Below, piece by piece: positions 42,741 through 50,835 of a stretch of 64,000 nt of DNA. Source of the stretch: Phytopythium helicoides (taxonomy: Eukaryota > Oomycota > Peronosporomycetes > Pythiales > Pythiaceae); NCBI GenBank assembly GCA_024867545.1, contig JANFNE010000017.1:583001-647000 (forward strand). Reading direction: 5' to 3'. The notes below the pieces were generated by a model. It had not been told where the DNA came from. It searched no databases and saw nothing but the letters and a program-made list of their open reading frames with translations. Each line of letters starts with the position of its first letter. The stretch's first letter is position 1. A program made the translations under genes and the position numbers.

Positions 42741-45608
42741 ATGGCGAGGCCGAGCAAGGGAAAGGCCAAGAGCGGCGGTAAGGGCCGCGCGCGTGCTCCC
42801 AAGGCGCCGAAGGAGGTGGCGCGCGACGTTTTTTCGGACGAGGAGGACGCGGCGGCGGAGCAGCGCATGAACGCGCAGATGGACGTGGACGGCGTGTACG
42901 AGTACGAGGCGCCCGAGACGTTCGCGCACGACTCGGAGATCGAGGAGGACGAGGCTTTTGACTCGCAGGACGAGCAGGACTACGGCATGTTCTTCCAGAA
43001 GCGGGCGGGCGGGGGCAAGGCCAAGGCCAGCGAGGAGGAGGAGGAAGTGGAGGAGGGTGGAGGCGACCTGCTCTCCGACATGCTCGGCACGGCCCCGGCG
43101 GCGCGGCTGTCGACGGCCGGCAGCGATGCAGAGCTGGAAAGCGACGAGGAGGACGACGGAGATGACGCCGCCAAGCTCGCCAACCTCCAGTCGCTCGTGG
43201 ACGGACTGGTGCCCGAGCAGGGCAAACCCAAGAAACTCGAGGACATTGACACGTCGGTGCTCAAGAGCTCGTCCGGCGCGGCGCTGTCGACGATGGGTGG
43301 CGGTGGCGCGCTCACGCTTGGCAGCTTGCTTGGCACGGTCGAGAAGGAGGAGGAGAAGAGCGCCATGAACTTGACCAAGGTCAAGAAGCAGATGCGCGAG
43401 CTTGAGACGGACGGAAGCGCCGCGCTGCAGGCTGCCATCGCGCCCGTGCTCGAGGAGCGCGCTGCTCGTAAGACGGCGTACGCCGAGAAGAAGGAGGAGA
43501 TGGATGTGTTCCTCCCCGTGGTGCGCCGTAACCGGCAGAAGGAGACACTTGACCTGCGTCAGCAGGGACCGAAGATGGACACGCTCACGTCGGCCGCACT
43601 GACGAGCAAGTTTTCGGCGCAGACGGACCTGGAAAAGAGCGTCGCGGATCTGCTGCGCGCTGGCGACCTGAGTGACCGTGCGGTTGCCAAGGACGAGCGC
43701 GAGGAGCTGGAGCGAAAGCAGGTGTCCGTGCTGGAGGTTCAGCAGCGCCAGAAGGAACTCGCCAAGCTGCGTGCGCTCATGTTCTACGAGGAGCAGAAGC
43801 AGAAGCGTATCAAGAAGATTAAGAGTAAGCTCTACCACAAGATCCGCAACGCACAGGACAAGAAGGCCGCTGAGAAGCAACGCAAGCAGCTGCGAGAGCT
43901 TGACCCTGAGTTGGCGCAAAAGCTGGATGATGAAATGGCCGAGAAGCGCGCCGAGGAGCGCCTCACACTCAAGCATACTAACACGTCCAAGTGGGTCAAG
44001 CATCAGCTCAAGCGCGGTGTGCTGGCTGACAACGACACCCGTTCGGCGATTGCGGAGCAGCTTCGCCGTGGTGACGAGCTTCGTCGCAAGATGAATGCCG
44101 TTGACAGTGATGATGACGACGACGATGATGACGGCGATGAAGATATGGAGGAGGACGCTGTTACACGGCTGCAAAAGCGCCTGACTAAGCAGGCTGATGC
44201 GCTGATCACGGAGATCGACGAGGATACAGCTAATGCTGGCAAGGTCAAGGGCTTGCATGGTATGAAGTTCATGCAGCGTGCTGTGCAGAAGCAGCGCGAG
44301 AAAGCCCGCTCGGAGGCCGAGAAACTGCTGCGTGAGCTGCGTGGCGAAGGAGATGGTCTGCTGTCGGACGGCGATAACTATATCAACTCGGACGACGAGG
44401 ATGGCGGTCGTGAAAAGAGCAAGAAGCAAAAACAGATTGAGGAGAAGAAGAGCGTCGAGGCAACCGCTGACGACCGTGAGGCTGTGAGCAAGGTGCTGCC
44501 GAAGGGTGCTCTTCAAGTCGGCAACGTGAGCATGGACACAGGTTTGTCGGCTCGCGCGTCTGGCGCGATTGCGGTGGATCTCGGCGATGGTGTTGCATCC
44601 GCATCTGCAGCAGTTGAGGTTGGAGCTAGCGACACGCCGATTTTGGAACTTGGTGCGAATGGTAAGAACATCAAGAGCAAGGGCAAGAAGGAGCAGGATG
44701 CCCCTGCTGCAGTAGCAGCCGCGACGAAGACTGTCGCCGATGCGGAGAACGACGATGCAGAGCAGGGCGGGGAGAACCCATGGCTATCGTCGACTGCTAC
44801 TAAGGCGAAGAAGCGAAATGGAAAGAAGGCTAAGCAGCTTGCCAAGAAGCAGCAGAGCGGAGCGGACGTGGCGTCTGCGATTGATGCGCTTGCTAAATCA
44901 GTGGAGAAGAATGTTGAGTCTACCTCTACTGCTGGCAAGAAGCGCAAGCTGGAGACAGAGACTGCTGCTGACGCGACCCCCGTGAGCGACGATAGCAAGA
45001 GCACCAAGAAGAAGAGCAAGAAGGGCAAGGATGACAGCGCTGGGTCTGACAACAAGTTGAACCCTACTCAAGATGAGCTCGTTCGCCGAGCATTTGCGTT
45101 CGCTGACGAAGATGAGGACGAAATTGCTCACGAGAAGGAGGCCCTGGCAGACGCAGACACGCAGGTCAAGAAAGGGGCGGAAATCGCCAAGCTTGTGGGC
45201 ATGTCAGGCTGGGGCAGCTGGGCTGGCGATGGCGTCAAAACGTCCTGGCGTCAAACACAGCGCGAGCAGAAGGCTGCGAAGCTAGCCGCCGACACGAAGA
45301 AGGCAGTACTCGAGAACCGTAAGGACGCCAAAATGTCGAAAGTGCTTATCAACGAGAAGAAGGACAAGCGTGCAGCCAAGTTCACGGTTGCTGAGATTCC
45401 GTACCCGTTCAAGTCGCGCGAGGAGTATGAGCTCGCGATGCGCAATCCGCTTGGTAGCGACTGGAACACGCCATCCGCTACGAACAAGCTGACGGCCCCG
45501 AAGATCATGAAGCGCTCGGGCACCATCATCCAGCCGCTGGTGCTGACGAAGGAAGACAAGAAGATGGCCAAGAAGGAGCTGTCCAAGCAGCGGAAGGCCA
45601 AGTTCTGA
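42741..45608 (+). CDS. UTP14: U3 snoRNP-associated protein UTP14 (SSU processome)
   Basis: Nucleolar factor of the small-subunit processome that acts with the helicase Dhr1 in 18S rRNA maturation. 955 residues, single exon. The N-terminus is basic, then acidic (SDEEDAAAEQRM, IEEDEAFDSQDEQDYG). A long Lys/Arg/Glu helical core holds KKIKSKLYHKIRNAQDKKAAEKQRKQLRELDPE and MQRAVQKQREKARSEAEKLLREL. Mid-protein is an ENPWLSS motif, and the C-terminus has the diagnostic GWGSWAGDGVK and IPYPFKSREEYELAMRNPLGSDWN. These are hallmark UTP14 blocks. An in-frame ATG exists at 42606, but the intervening segment lacks family character, so 42741 is preferred. Confidence 0.93.
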   Translation: MARPSKGKAKSGGKGRARAPKAPKEVARDVFSDEEDAAAEQRMNAQMDVDGVYEYEAPETFAHDSEIEEDEAFDSQDEQDYGMFFQKRAGGGKAKASEEEEEVEEGGGDLLSDMLGTAPAARLSTAGSDAELESDEEDDGDDAAKLANLQSLVDGLVPEQGKPKKLEDIDTSVLKSSSGAALSTMGGGGALTLGSLLGTVEKEEEKSAMNLTKVKKQMRELETDGSAALQAAIAPVLEERAARKTAYAEKKEEMDVFLPVVRRNRQKETLDLRQQGPKMDTLTSAALTSKFSAQTDLEKSVADLLRAGDLSDRAVAKDEREELERKQVSVLEVQQRQKELAKLRALMFYEEQKQKRIKKIKSKLYHKIRNAQDKKAAEKQRKQLRELDPELAQKLDDEMAEKRAEERLTLKHTNTSKWVKHQLKRGVLADNDTRSAIAEQLRRGDELRRKMNAVDSDDDDDDDDGDEDMEEDAVTRLQKRLTKQADALITEIDEDTANAGKVKGLHGMKFMQRAVQKQREKARSEAEKLLRELRGEGDGLLSDGDNYINSDDEDGGREKSKKQKQIEEKKSVEATADDREAVSKVLPKGALQVGNVSMDTGLSARASGAIAVDLGDGVASASAAVEVGASDTPILELGANGKNIKSKGKKEQDAPAAVAAATKTVADAENDDAEQGGENPWLSSTATKAKKRNGKKAKQLAKKQQSGADVASAIDALAKSVEKNVESTSTAGKKRKLETETAADATPVSDDSKSTKKKSKKGKDDSAGSDNKLNPTQDELVRRAFAFADEDEDEIAHEKEALADADTQVKKGAEIAKLVGMSGWGSWAGDGVKTSWRQTQREQKAAKLAADTKKAVLENRKDAKMSKVLINEKKDKRAAKFTVAEIPYPFKSREEYELAMRNPLGSDWNTPSATNKLTAPKIMKRSGTIIQPLVLTKEDKKMAKKELSKQRKAKF

Positions 45609-45698
45609 TCATCTGTGCGTGATTATACCAGTAAATAGACTCGATTGCCATCAAACGCTCAACAGAACTCATTGACACCTCTCATAACGTGAAAATTC

Positions 45699-46781
45699 CT
45701 ACGCGAGCAAAGCAAATGTGCTGGCTGCTGCGATTGCTGCTAAGGTGACACTCCCGCTGATTGCAGCGCCAGAGGTAAGCGCGGTCACTTCAGTGTTGCC
45801 CGAGTTGGAGTCCGTAACGAAGCTGACGTCAGCCGAGCCATCGTCGGCTGCGGCCACGACGGTGCCGATCTCGCTATCCTGGTCCACGCTCATATCAAAA
45901 GCGGCCTCTGCACCGTCGGCCATATCGATCGCCTCTCCTTCGAGGTCCTCAATGATAATAGTCTTGTTGGATAGCACAGTCACGTGACTATCACTGAGCG
46001 CAATACGCAGGTTGCGCGTGAAGGCTGCGTAGATAGCCGACCCGTTGTCGTATGGCTGGCCTGCCTGTTTGGCCAAGTCCGAGTCTCGTCGCCACGCCAT
46101 CTGCTCGTGGAACTCTTCAGCGGAGGGTGCCTCCGCACCTTCCTCAATGTCAACCGAAATCTTCAGCAGCGTCTCACACACGGCGCGCAGAGGCATCTGC
46201 GAGACGGTGCACGCTGGAATGTTGAGCAGCACGACGGCTGTAATGAAGCCCATACAGCTCTCGGTTCCGACCAGCGCCGTGATGTCTTCCGCCGTTGGCA
46301 CGACGCCAGAGTACGGGAAGATTTGGTAACCACTCGACGCAACACACGAGTCGAACATGGCGCGGTTGATGGAGCATATTGACTGAATCGAGTCGATGGT
46401 GTCGTCATCGCACGTGACGCTGTCGACCAAAGCGAACGTGGATGACCCGACCGACGCCGTCGGGATCGGCGTGTTGGCCTCCGATCCGCTCTCGTCGCCC
46501 CCACTCACAGCCACAGTGTCTTCTTTCTCGGCGAATCCGTTGGTGTCGTCGCCGACAGCGACACCACTGTCGACCGCTCCTGACGAGGACGATGCTGCCG
46601 TGGGCATGGAAGTTGGCGCAGCTGTCGACATGGAGTACGAATACGTTGTGTTCCACGGCATGGACGTCGGCGCAGCTGTCGGCTGTGACTGTGCTTGGAT
46701 CGATTGCAGACATGCGACGAGCACCAGCACGGCGGCAAGCGCCAGTCTCCGCATCGCGGAGGGAGAGGTAATAGCACGCAT
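45699..46781 (-). CDS. Elicitin-like protein E1, secreted, GPI-anchor signal, six cysteines
   Basis: 360 residues. Signal peptide ends near residue 30 (RRLALAAVLVLVACLQSIQAQ), then a Ser/Thr/Pro linker to ~115 and an elicitin-type domain ~120-205 with C124, C136, C146, C176, C191 and C202. Spacings C124-C146 (22) and C176-C191 (15) match canonical elicitin cysteines 1-2 and 4-5. The remaining pair (136, 202) replaces the usual third disulfide. A ~75-residue extension shared with the three neighbours follows (EEFHEQMAWRRDSDLAKQAGQPYDNGSAIY...). The C-terminus ends in a small-residue/hydrophobic GPI signal (SGSVTLAAIAAASTFALLA). Elicitins bind sterols at the oomycete surface and can be recognised by plants; the ligand here is unknown. 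A second in-frame ATG lies at codon 10. Confidence 0.88.
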   Translation of the reverse strand: MRAITSPSAMRRLALAAVLVLVACLQSIQAQSQPTAAPTSMPWNTTYSYSMSTAAPTSMPTAASSSSGAVDSGVAVGDDTNGFAEKEDTVAVSGGDESGSEANTPIPTASVGSSTFALVDSVTCDDDTIDSIQSICSINRAMFDSCVASSGYQIFPYSGVVPTAEDITALVGTESCMGFITAVVLLNIPACTVSQMPLRAVCETLLKISVDIEEGAEAPSAEEFHEQMAWRRDSDLAKQAGQPYDNGSAIYAAFTRNLRIALSDSHVTVLSNKTIIIEDLEGEAIDMADGAEAAFDMSVDQDSEIGTVVAAADDGSADVSFVTDSNSGNTEVTALTSGAAISGSVTLAAIAAASTFALLA

Positions 46782-47806
46782 GGCGCTAGTCCGGAAGTGT
46801 CGGCGCTACTAGGGGTGAGCAACCGACAAGTGGTGGCTGAAGCCGAGCAAACGAGTGTGAAGCGGGGCTTTAATCGCGGATGAGCCTCGGTGGAGCCCAA
46901 GCTCACAGCCAGAGTCACGGGAAGCGAGCGGGAAAGGAGCGTCGCGTCGACCGGGCGAGAAAAGGGGAGGAGGGATCGAGATGGTGCCTCGCGCGTGGGT
47001 GTTCTCCAGAAGCTGCTGGGTTCACCTCACCACTGTGCATCACGCCTTGGCAGTGTGGACGCATTGCAAATTGAGAGGCAGGCGGTCCGACTTGTGCGAG
47101 AGAGACCGCGGCAGATTAGCGCGAGAGCTCCTGACCTCTACTGTGGCCAACTCTGAAACCGAATCACACCAAGATGTTCAGATGTTTACCTTGGAATTTG
47201 TATGGAGCTGGCATGCGTGTCATGGAGTCGGAACGAAAGTCCATCACCACTGACGGGTTCGCATTGATGCATGCGAGCTCGGAAGGCTCCTCTCCGTGAC
47301 AGCTTCGAGCTTGGGCTGCCGGCGAGCTTGCATTGCAAAAGTTGCAAACGCACTGAGCACACAAGTAGCTTCACTACCTGGTGCCAACGAATTTTGCGAT
47401 TTGGAGATCAGCTCGCAACAGGATTCCCGAGATGATCAACTGACAGCGCCTCTTTAAGCTCTGGGCGACACGACCTGGTTGATGTATCCTTTATAGACAC
47501 GATCAGAGCGACGACTCATTGTCGATCGCTGGATAGACCCTCGGTGTTGCGTGCGAGAGTGTCCGAGCATCCCACAAACTCGTGGCTGAGCGCATTGAAT
47601 TGACTCTTGGTGCGCTCCACTACGATCACGCGGTTGCCCTGGTGCCCGCTCCCACGTAAACCAGCCACGAAAGCGAAGCGAATCAGTTCCACTCATGCTA
47701 TCTGCAACTGGTTTGTACTCTGCAACCACGTTGTACAACCATCTTTCGCATTTGAACGTACGTACGCTATAGAGCCTGGCTCCTCTAGGAGGCACCAATC
47801 GCTGGG
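46782..47806. other. 1-kb spacer between elicitin-like genes E1 and E2
   Basis: Promoter side of E1 and 3' flank of E2; no gene seen. Confidence 0.4.
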
Positions 47807-48691
47807 TCAAGGCAGCGTCACTGCCAGTCTCAGCAGTGCAACAATCACAACGATGAACGTTATGCGCCAGCTCGAGGCGCTCGAAGCTGCCGAAGACGCT
47901 TTCGTTGAGGAGTTGGTGTCAGACAAGTACCCTTCGACCTGGTTGGCGGTCGTGCCATTGACTTTCGAGCTTGCCGAGCTGTTTCCACTGTGATTTGTTG
48001 CACTCGACGAGCTGTTTCCCGTCATACTTGAGCCGCGAACTAAGGTTCCATTGCTCAATCTGTACTCAACGGTCAGATCCGCAAGCAATACAACAGAGCT
48101 GTTGGTGGTGACCGACTTGAGGTTGACTTCGAATTCGTTGAACAGTACGGATCCGGCATCGTACGGGAGGCCGGCAGCACGAGCTAAATTCGAGTCACGG
48201 CGGTAAAGCATCATCTGCGTGAACCTTTCCGAGGATGGCACGGTCTTCGCCCGTTGCGTTGGGTACGTCTTGACGTCTACGCTGACCTTTACCATGGTCT
48301 CGGCAGCAGCGCGCATTGGCATCGAAGTGACGTTGCACTCGGGCACACCTGAAAGCACGACGGCTGTGAAAATGGCGCCGCACGCCAGCGAGTCGGCCAT
48401 CGCTTCAATCTCATCACGCGATGGTGCCGTGCCTGTGTACGGGAAGATCTGGTAGTTGCTGTCGGCCACGCACGCGTCGAACAAATTTCGATTCTTTGTG
48501 TACACGCTGTAGACGGTTGTAATCACAGACGAGTTGCAGTTTGTGCCGGTGACGAGCGCAAACGTCGACGAGTTGGCTGTCGCGGCTGGGATCTCGGCCA
48601 AGGAGAACGCCGAGCTATTTGCTGTCACGGCATCTGCCCATTTTAACGATGCTGCAAACTCCAAGAGCGCTAGCATGTAGAGTGAAGTCAT
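47807..48691 (-). CDS. Elicitin-like protein E2, four cysteines
   Basis: 294 residues. The signal peptide is about residues 1-21, with a very short linker before an elicitin-type domain with C52, C74, C104 and C119. The spacings (22 and 15) match E1, but both partners of the third pair are absent (Y64 and A130 at the E1 C136 and C202 positions). The shared motifs YQIFPYTG and FTQMMLYRRDSNLARAAGLPYDAGSVLF follow. A Ser/Asn-rich segment with many N-x-S/T sites leads to a C-terminal hydrophobic stretch (WRITFIVVIVALLRLAVTLP), a GPI signal or TM anchor. It is probably displayed on the cell surface. Convergent loss of both partner cysteines suggests the fold holds with two disulfides. Confidence 0.87.
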   Translation of the reverse strand: MTSLYMLALLEFAASLKWADAVTANSSAFSLAEIPAATANSSTFALVTGTNCNSSVITTVYSVYTKNRNLFDACVADSNYQIFPYTGTAPSRDEIEAMADSLACGAIFTAVVLSGVPECNVTSMPMRAAAETMVKVSVDVKTYPTQRAKTVPSSERFTQMMLYRRDSNLARAAGLPYDAGSVLFNEFEVNLKSVTTNSSVVLLADLTVEYRLSNGTLVRGSSMTGNSSSSATNHSGNSSASSKVNGTTANQVEGYLSDTNSSTKASSAASSASSWRITFIVVIVALLRLAVTLP

Positions 48692-49160
48692 CGAATTTCG
48701 TTGTCGAGTGTGGACCAGATATCAAACTGACCAGCAGGCGAGACCCTTGTGCACTCTGGGCCAGTGCGATAGCCGCGAGGTAGTTTGGCGCGGTATACAA
48801 GGCACACGATGGTATGGAAGCACGCGTCTTCGCACTAAATTCTCTGCCGAGACGCTCTATGGCAGAATGTCAGAACTCCAGCTGGTTGAGTTGAACAGAT
48901 TATCAGCTCAAGTCACATCGCATTCGGCCATGTGGTCATGTGGCGCTTCTTGGCAAGTGCGTGGCAAGTAAATAACCAGCAAGAACACCGATGCATTACT
49001 GTACTCCATTGTGTAGACGTCAAAGCACTCCTTAGTTCATAGATAGCAGGGTCGTTCTCGAATGATCGACCTCCAAAACAACACAACACTACAACTGCAC
49101 TGCGACCGGCACTGCATCCAGTCACGCTATCACTCACGCACCCTCTCACTGACGTGGCCC
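48692..49160. other. Spacer between elicitin-like genes E2 and E3
   Basis: No gene or clear element seen. Confidence 0.35.
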
Positions 49161-50141
49161 TTATGCAAGCACCAGCATGGCAACGAGCGCCATCACCAGC
49201 AACGGCATGGAAAGAACCACTGAAGGAGCAGGACTCGAACCCGACGAACTTGCCGACGCCGAAGCTGATTCTGCTTCCGAATCGTCTCCGACATCGGCTT
49301 CGGTCTGACTGGAAGTGTCGTCCGAGTCTCCAGCATTGACAGTACCAACGATGTCGCTGCTGCCACTTCCAGACCCGAGTGCCGTAAATGTTGTTGTCCC
49401 GTCATTCGTCCAAGCGCCGGTTTCGAGCTGGTAGATGATCGTGTAGTCCTCGAGCACTCGGATAGTCGTATCCGCCATGGCGACTGCAAGGTTGGCTTCG
49501 TACTCGGCGTACAGCTCCGAACCGCTGTCATTCGGGACTCCAGCAGCAGTCGCGAGGTTCACATCACGTCGCCATCCCATCATATATTGAAACCGGTCGG
49601 CCGACGGCGAGTCTTCAAGGTCCTCCTCCACGTCGATGGCAATCTTGAGCAGCGTTTCCACTGCAGCACGTAGCGGCATGCCGGAGATGTCGCATTGGGG
49701 CAGACCGGCACGCTCTACTCCCGTAAAGACAGCAATGCAAGCTCGTGAGGTGGCCATGTCGTAGATCTGCGCGGCCGACGGGTGGGTGCCGAGGTATGGG
49801 AACACCTGGTACTGCGCCTCGTTGACACACGTGTCGAATAGTGCTGTGTTCTTGTTGTACACGAGGTAGATGAAGTCCGCAACGGTCTCATTGCACGTCT
49901 GGGACTCGACTAGTTGGAAGGTCGAGGAGGAACCCGTAGCAGTATCAATCGGCGCCGGTGTCGCGTCTTCAGACGACGAGTTCGAGCCGGATGACGAGGA
50001 TGCACGGGCAGAGGCTGCAGTAACGACGAACGTGACGTTTGCGGAGTCGGAGGAACTAGACCCGGCCGAGGTCGTCACGGCGGACACCAACGCCATCTGG
50101 AGGACCGCAAGAAGCAGCAGAGCTCGCGCGCGATCCATCAT
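49161..50141 (-). CDS. Elicitin-like protein E3, four cysteines
   Basis: 326 residues from the ATG at 50141, chosen because it directly precedes a good signal peptide (RARALLLLAVLQMALVSAV); the open frame extends upstream without signal character. A Ser-rich linker runs to ~72. The elicitin-type domain has C83, C105, C135 and C150, with Y95 and V161 at the E1 third-pair positions. The shared extension is FQYMMGWRRDVNLATAAGVPNDSGSELYAEYEANL and IRVLEDYTIIYQLETG. Then come an acidic Ser/Glu-rich stalk and a GPI signal (SVVLSMPLLVMALVAMLVLA). A perfect 10-bp-arm palindrome lies 165 bp upstream (50306-50326). Confidence 0.88.
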   Translation of the reverse strand: MMDRARALLLLAVLQMALVSAVTTSAGSSSSDSANVTFVVTAASARASSSSGSNSSSEDATPAPIDTATGSSSTFQLVESQTCNETVADFIYLVYNKNTALFDTCVNEAQYQVFPYLGTHPSAAQIYDMATSRACIAVFTGVERAGLPQCDISGMPLRAAVETLLKIAIDVEEDLEDSPSADRFQYMMGWRRDVNLATAAGVPNDSGSELYAEYEANLAVAMADTTIRVLEDYTIIYQLETGAWTNDGTTTFTALGSGSGSSDIVGTVNAGDSDDTSSQTEADVGDDSEAESASASASSSGSSPAPSVVLSMPLLVMALVAMLVLA

Positions 50142-50835
50142 AACTCGAGGAGTTTGCAGTCTGTACGCGCGGTCGCGTGGGGGTAATGGAGAGCAGAGCT
50201 CACTCGGTGCTCGGAGGTCGAGCTCGAAAGCCAGTATGAGTGCCACCGATCGCGAGCACCACGCAGGAAAGCTTGTGTCAGACTCTACCGTGGACAGGCG
50301 CTGACTGACTGCCAGACTGGCAGTCACTCAGTTCCGACGAAGCATTGCAGAGCAAGCAGTGGACCGTAGAGGCCGTGACACACAGCATTCCTTGACCGCA
50401 ATCAAGTGAGACCAGGGTGCTCAAGCTTTGGCCAAATGCAATGCCACGGTGACAAGGGCGTCGGTCCTACGGTAGAGGTGATGCGATGTAGCCTATGGGC
50501 CAGATGGCTTGCAGAGACCGTGCTAGCCTTTACAGGAGGATTCACCTGTCTGTCACAGGAGCCGCCGGCCACGTGGGCGTCTTTGGCGTCGGCTTCCGAC
50601 TCCGAGGATTTGCCTCTGCGATCGACTCATGGTGACGGCGTCTAAGCTCGCGGGAACCAGTGTTGAGGCCGAGGTGACCGATCTCCGATCATGGGATCTG
50701 CTTTGGACGCTAGTCACGCTTTCAGCAGTCGCCATCAACTCGTCGTGGTGCAAGGACTGCATGAGCATGAAAACCGCATCGAATAATAATCGGCTCTCCA
50801 TTCGTGAGCCCTTCGGCGCTTATACACTTGTCGCT
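50142..50835. other. Spacer between elicitin-like genes E3 and E4
   Basis: It contains the palindrome at 50306-50326; otherwise no gene seen. Confidence 0.4.
50306..50326. promoter_or_regulatory. Perfect palindrome upstream of elicitin-like gene E3
   Basis: TGACTGCCAG, one spacer base, CTGGCAGTCA: 10-bp perfect arms. Its position 165 bp before the E3 start fits a dimeric regulator site, but that role is inferred. Confidence 0.5.

Noticed and set aside
42639..44516. 625-codon minus-strand frame opposite UTP14
   Set aside because: It is Leu-rich because UTP14 is rich in Lys/Glu codons (AAG/GAG read as CTT/CTC). It has no coherent domain, and the plus strand is clearly UTP14.
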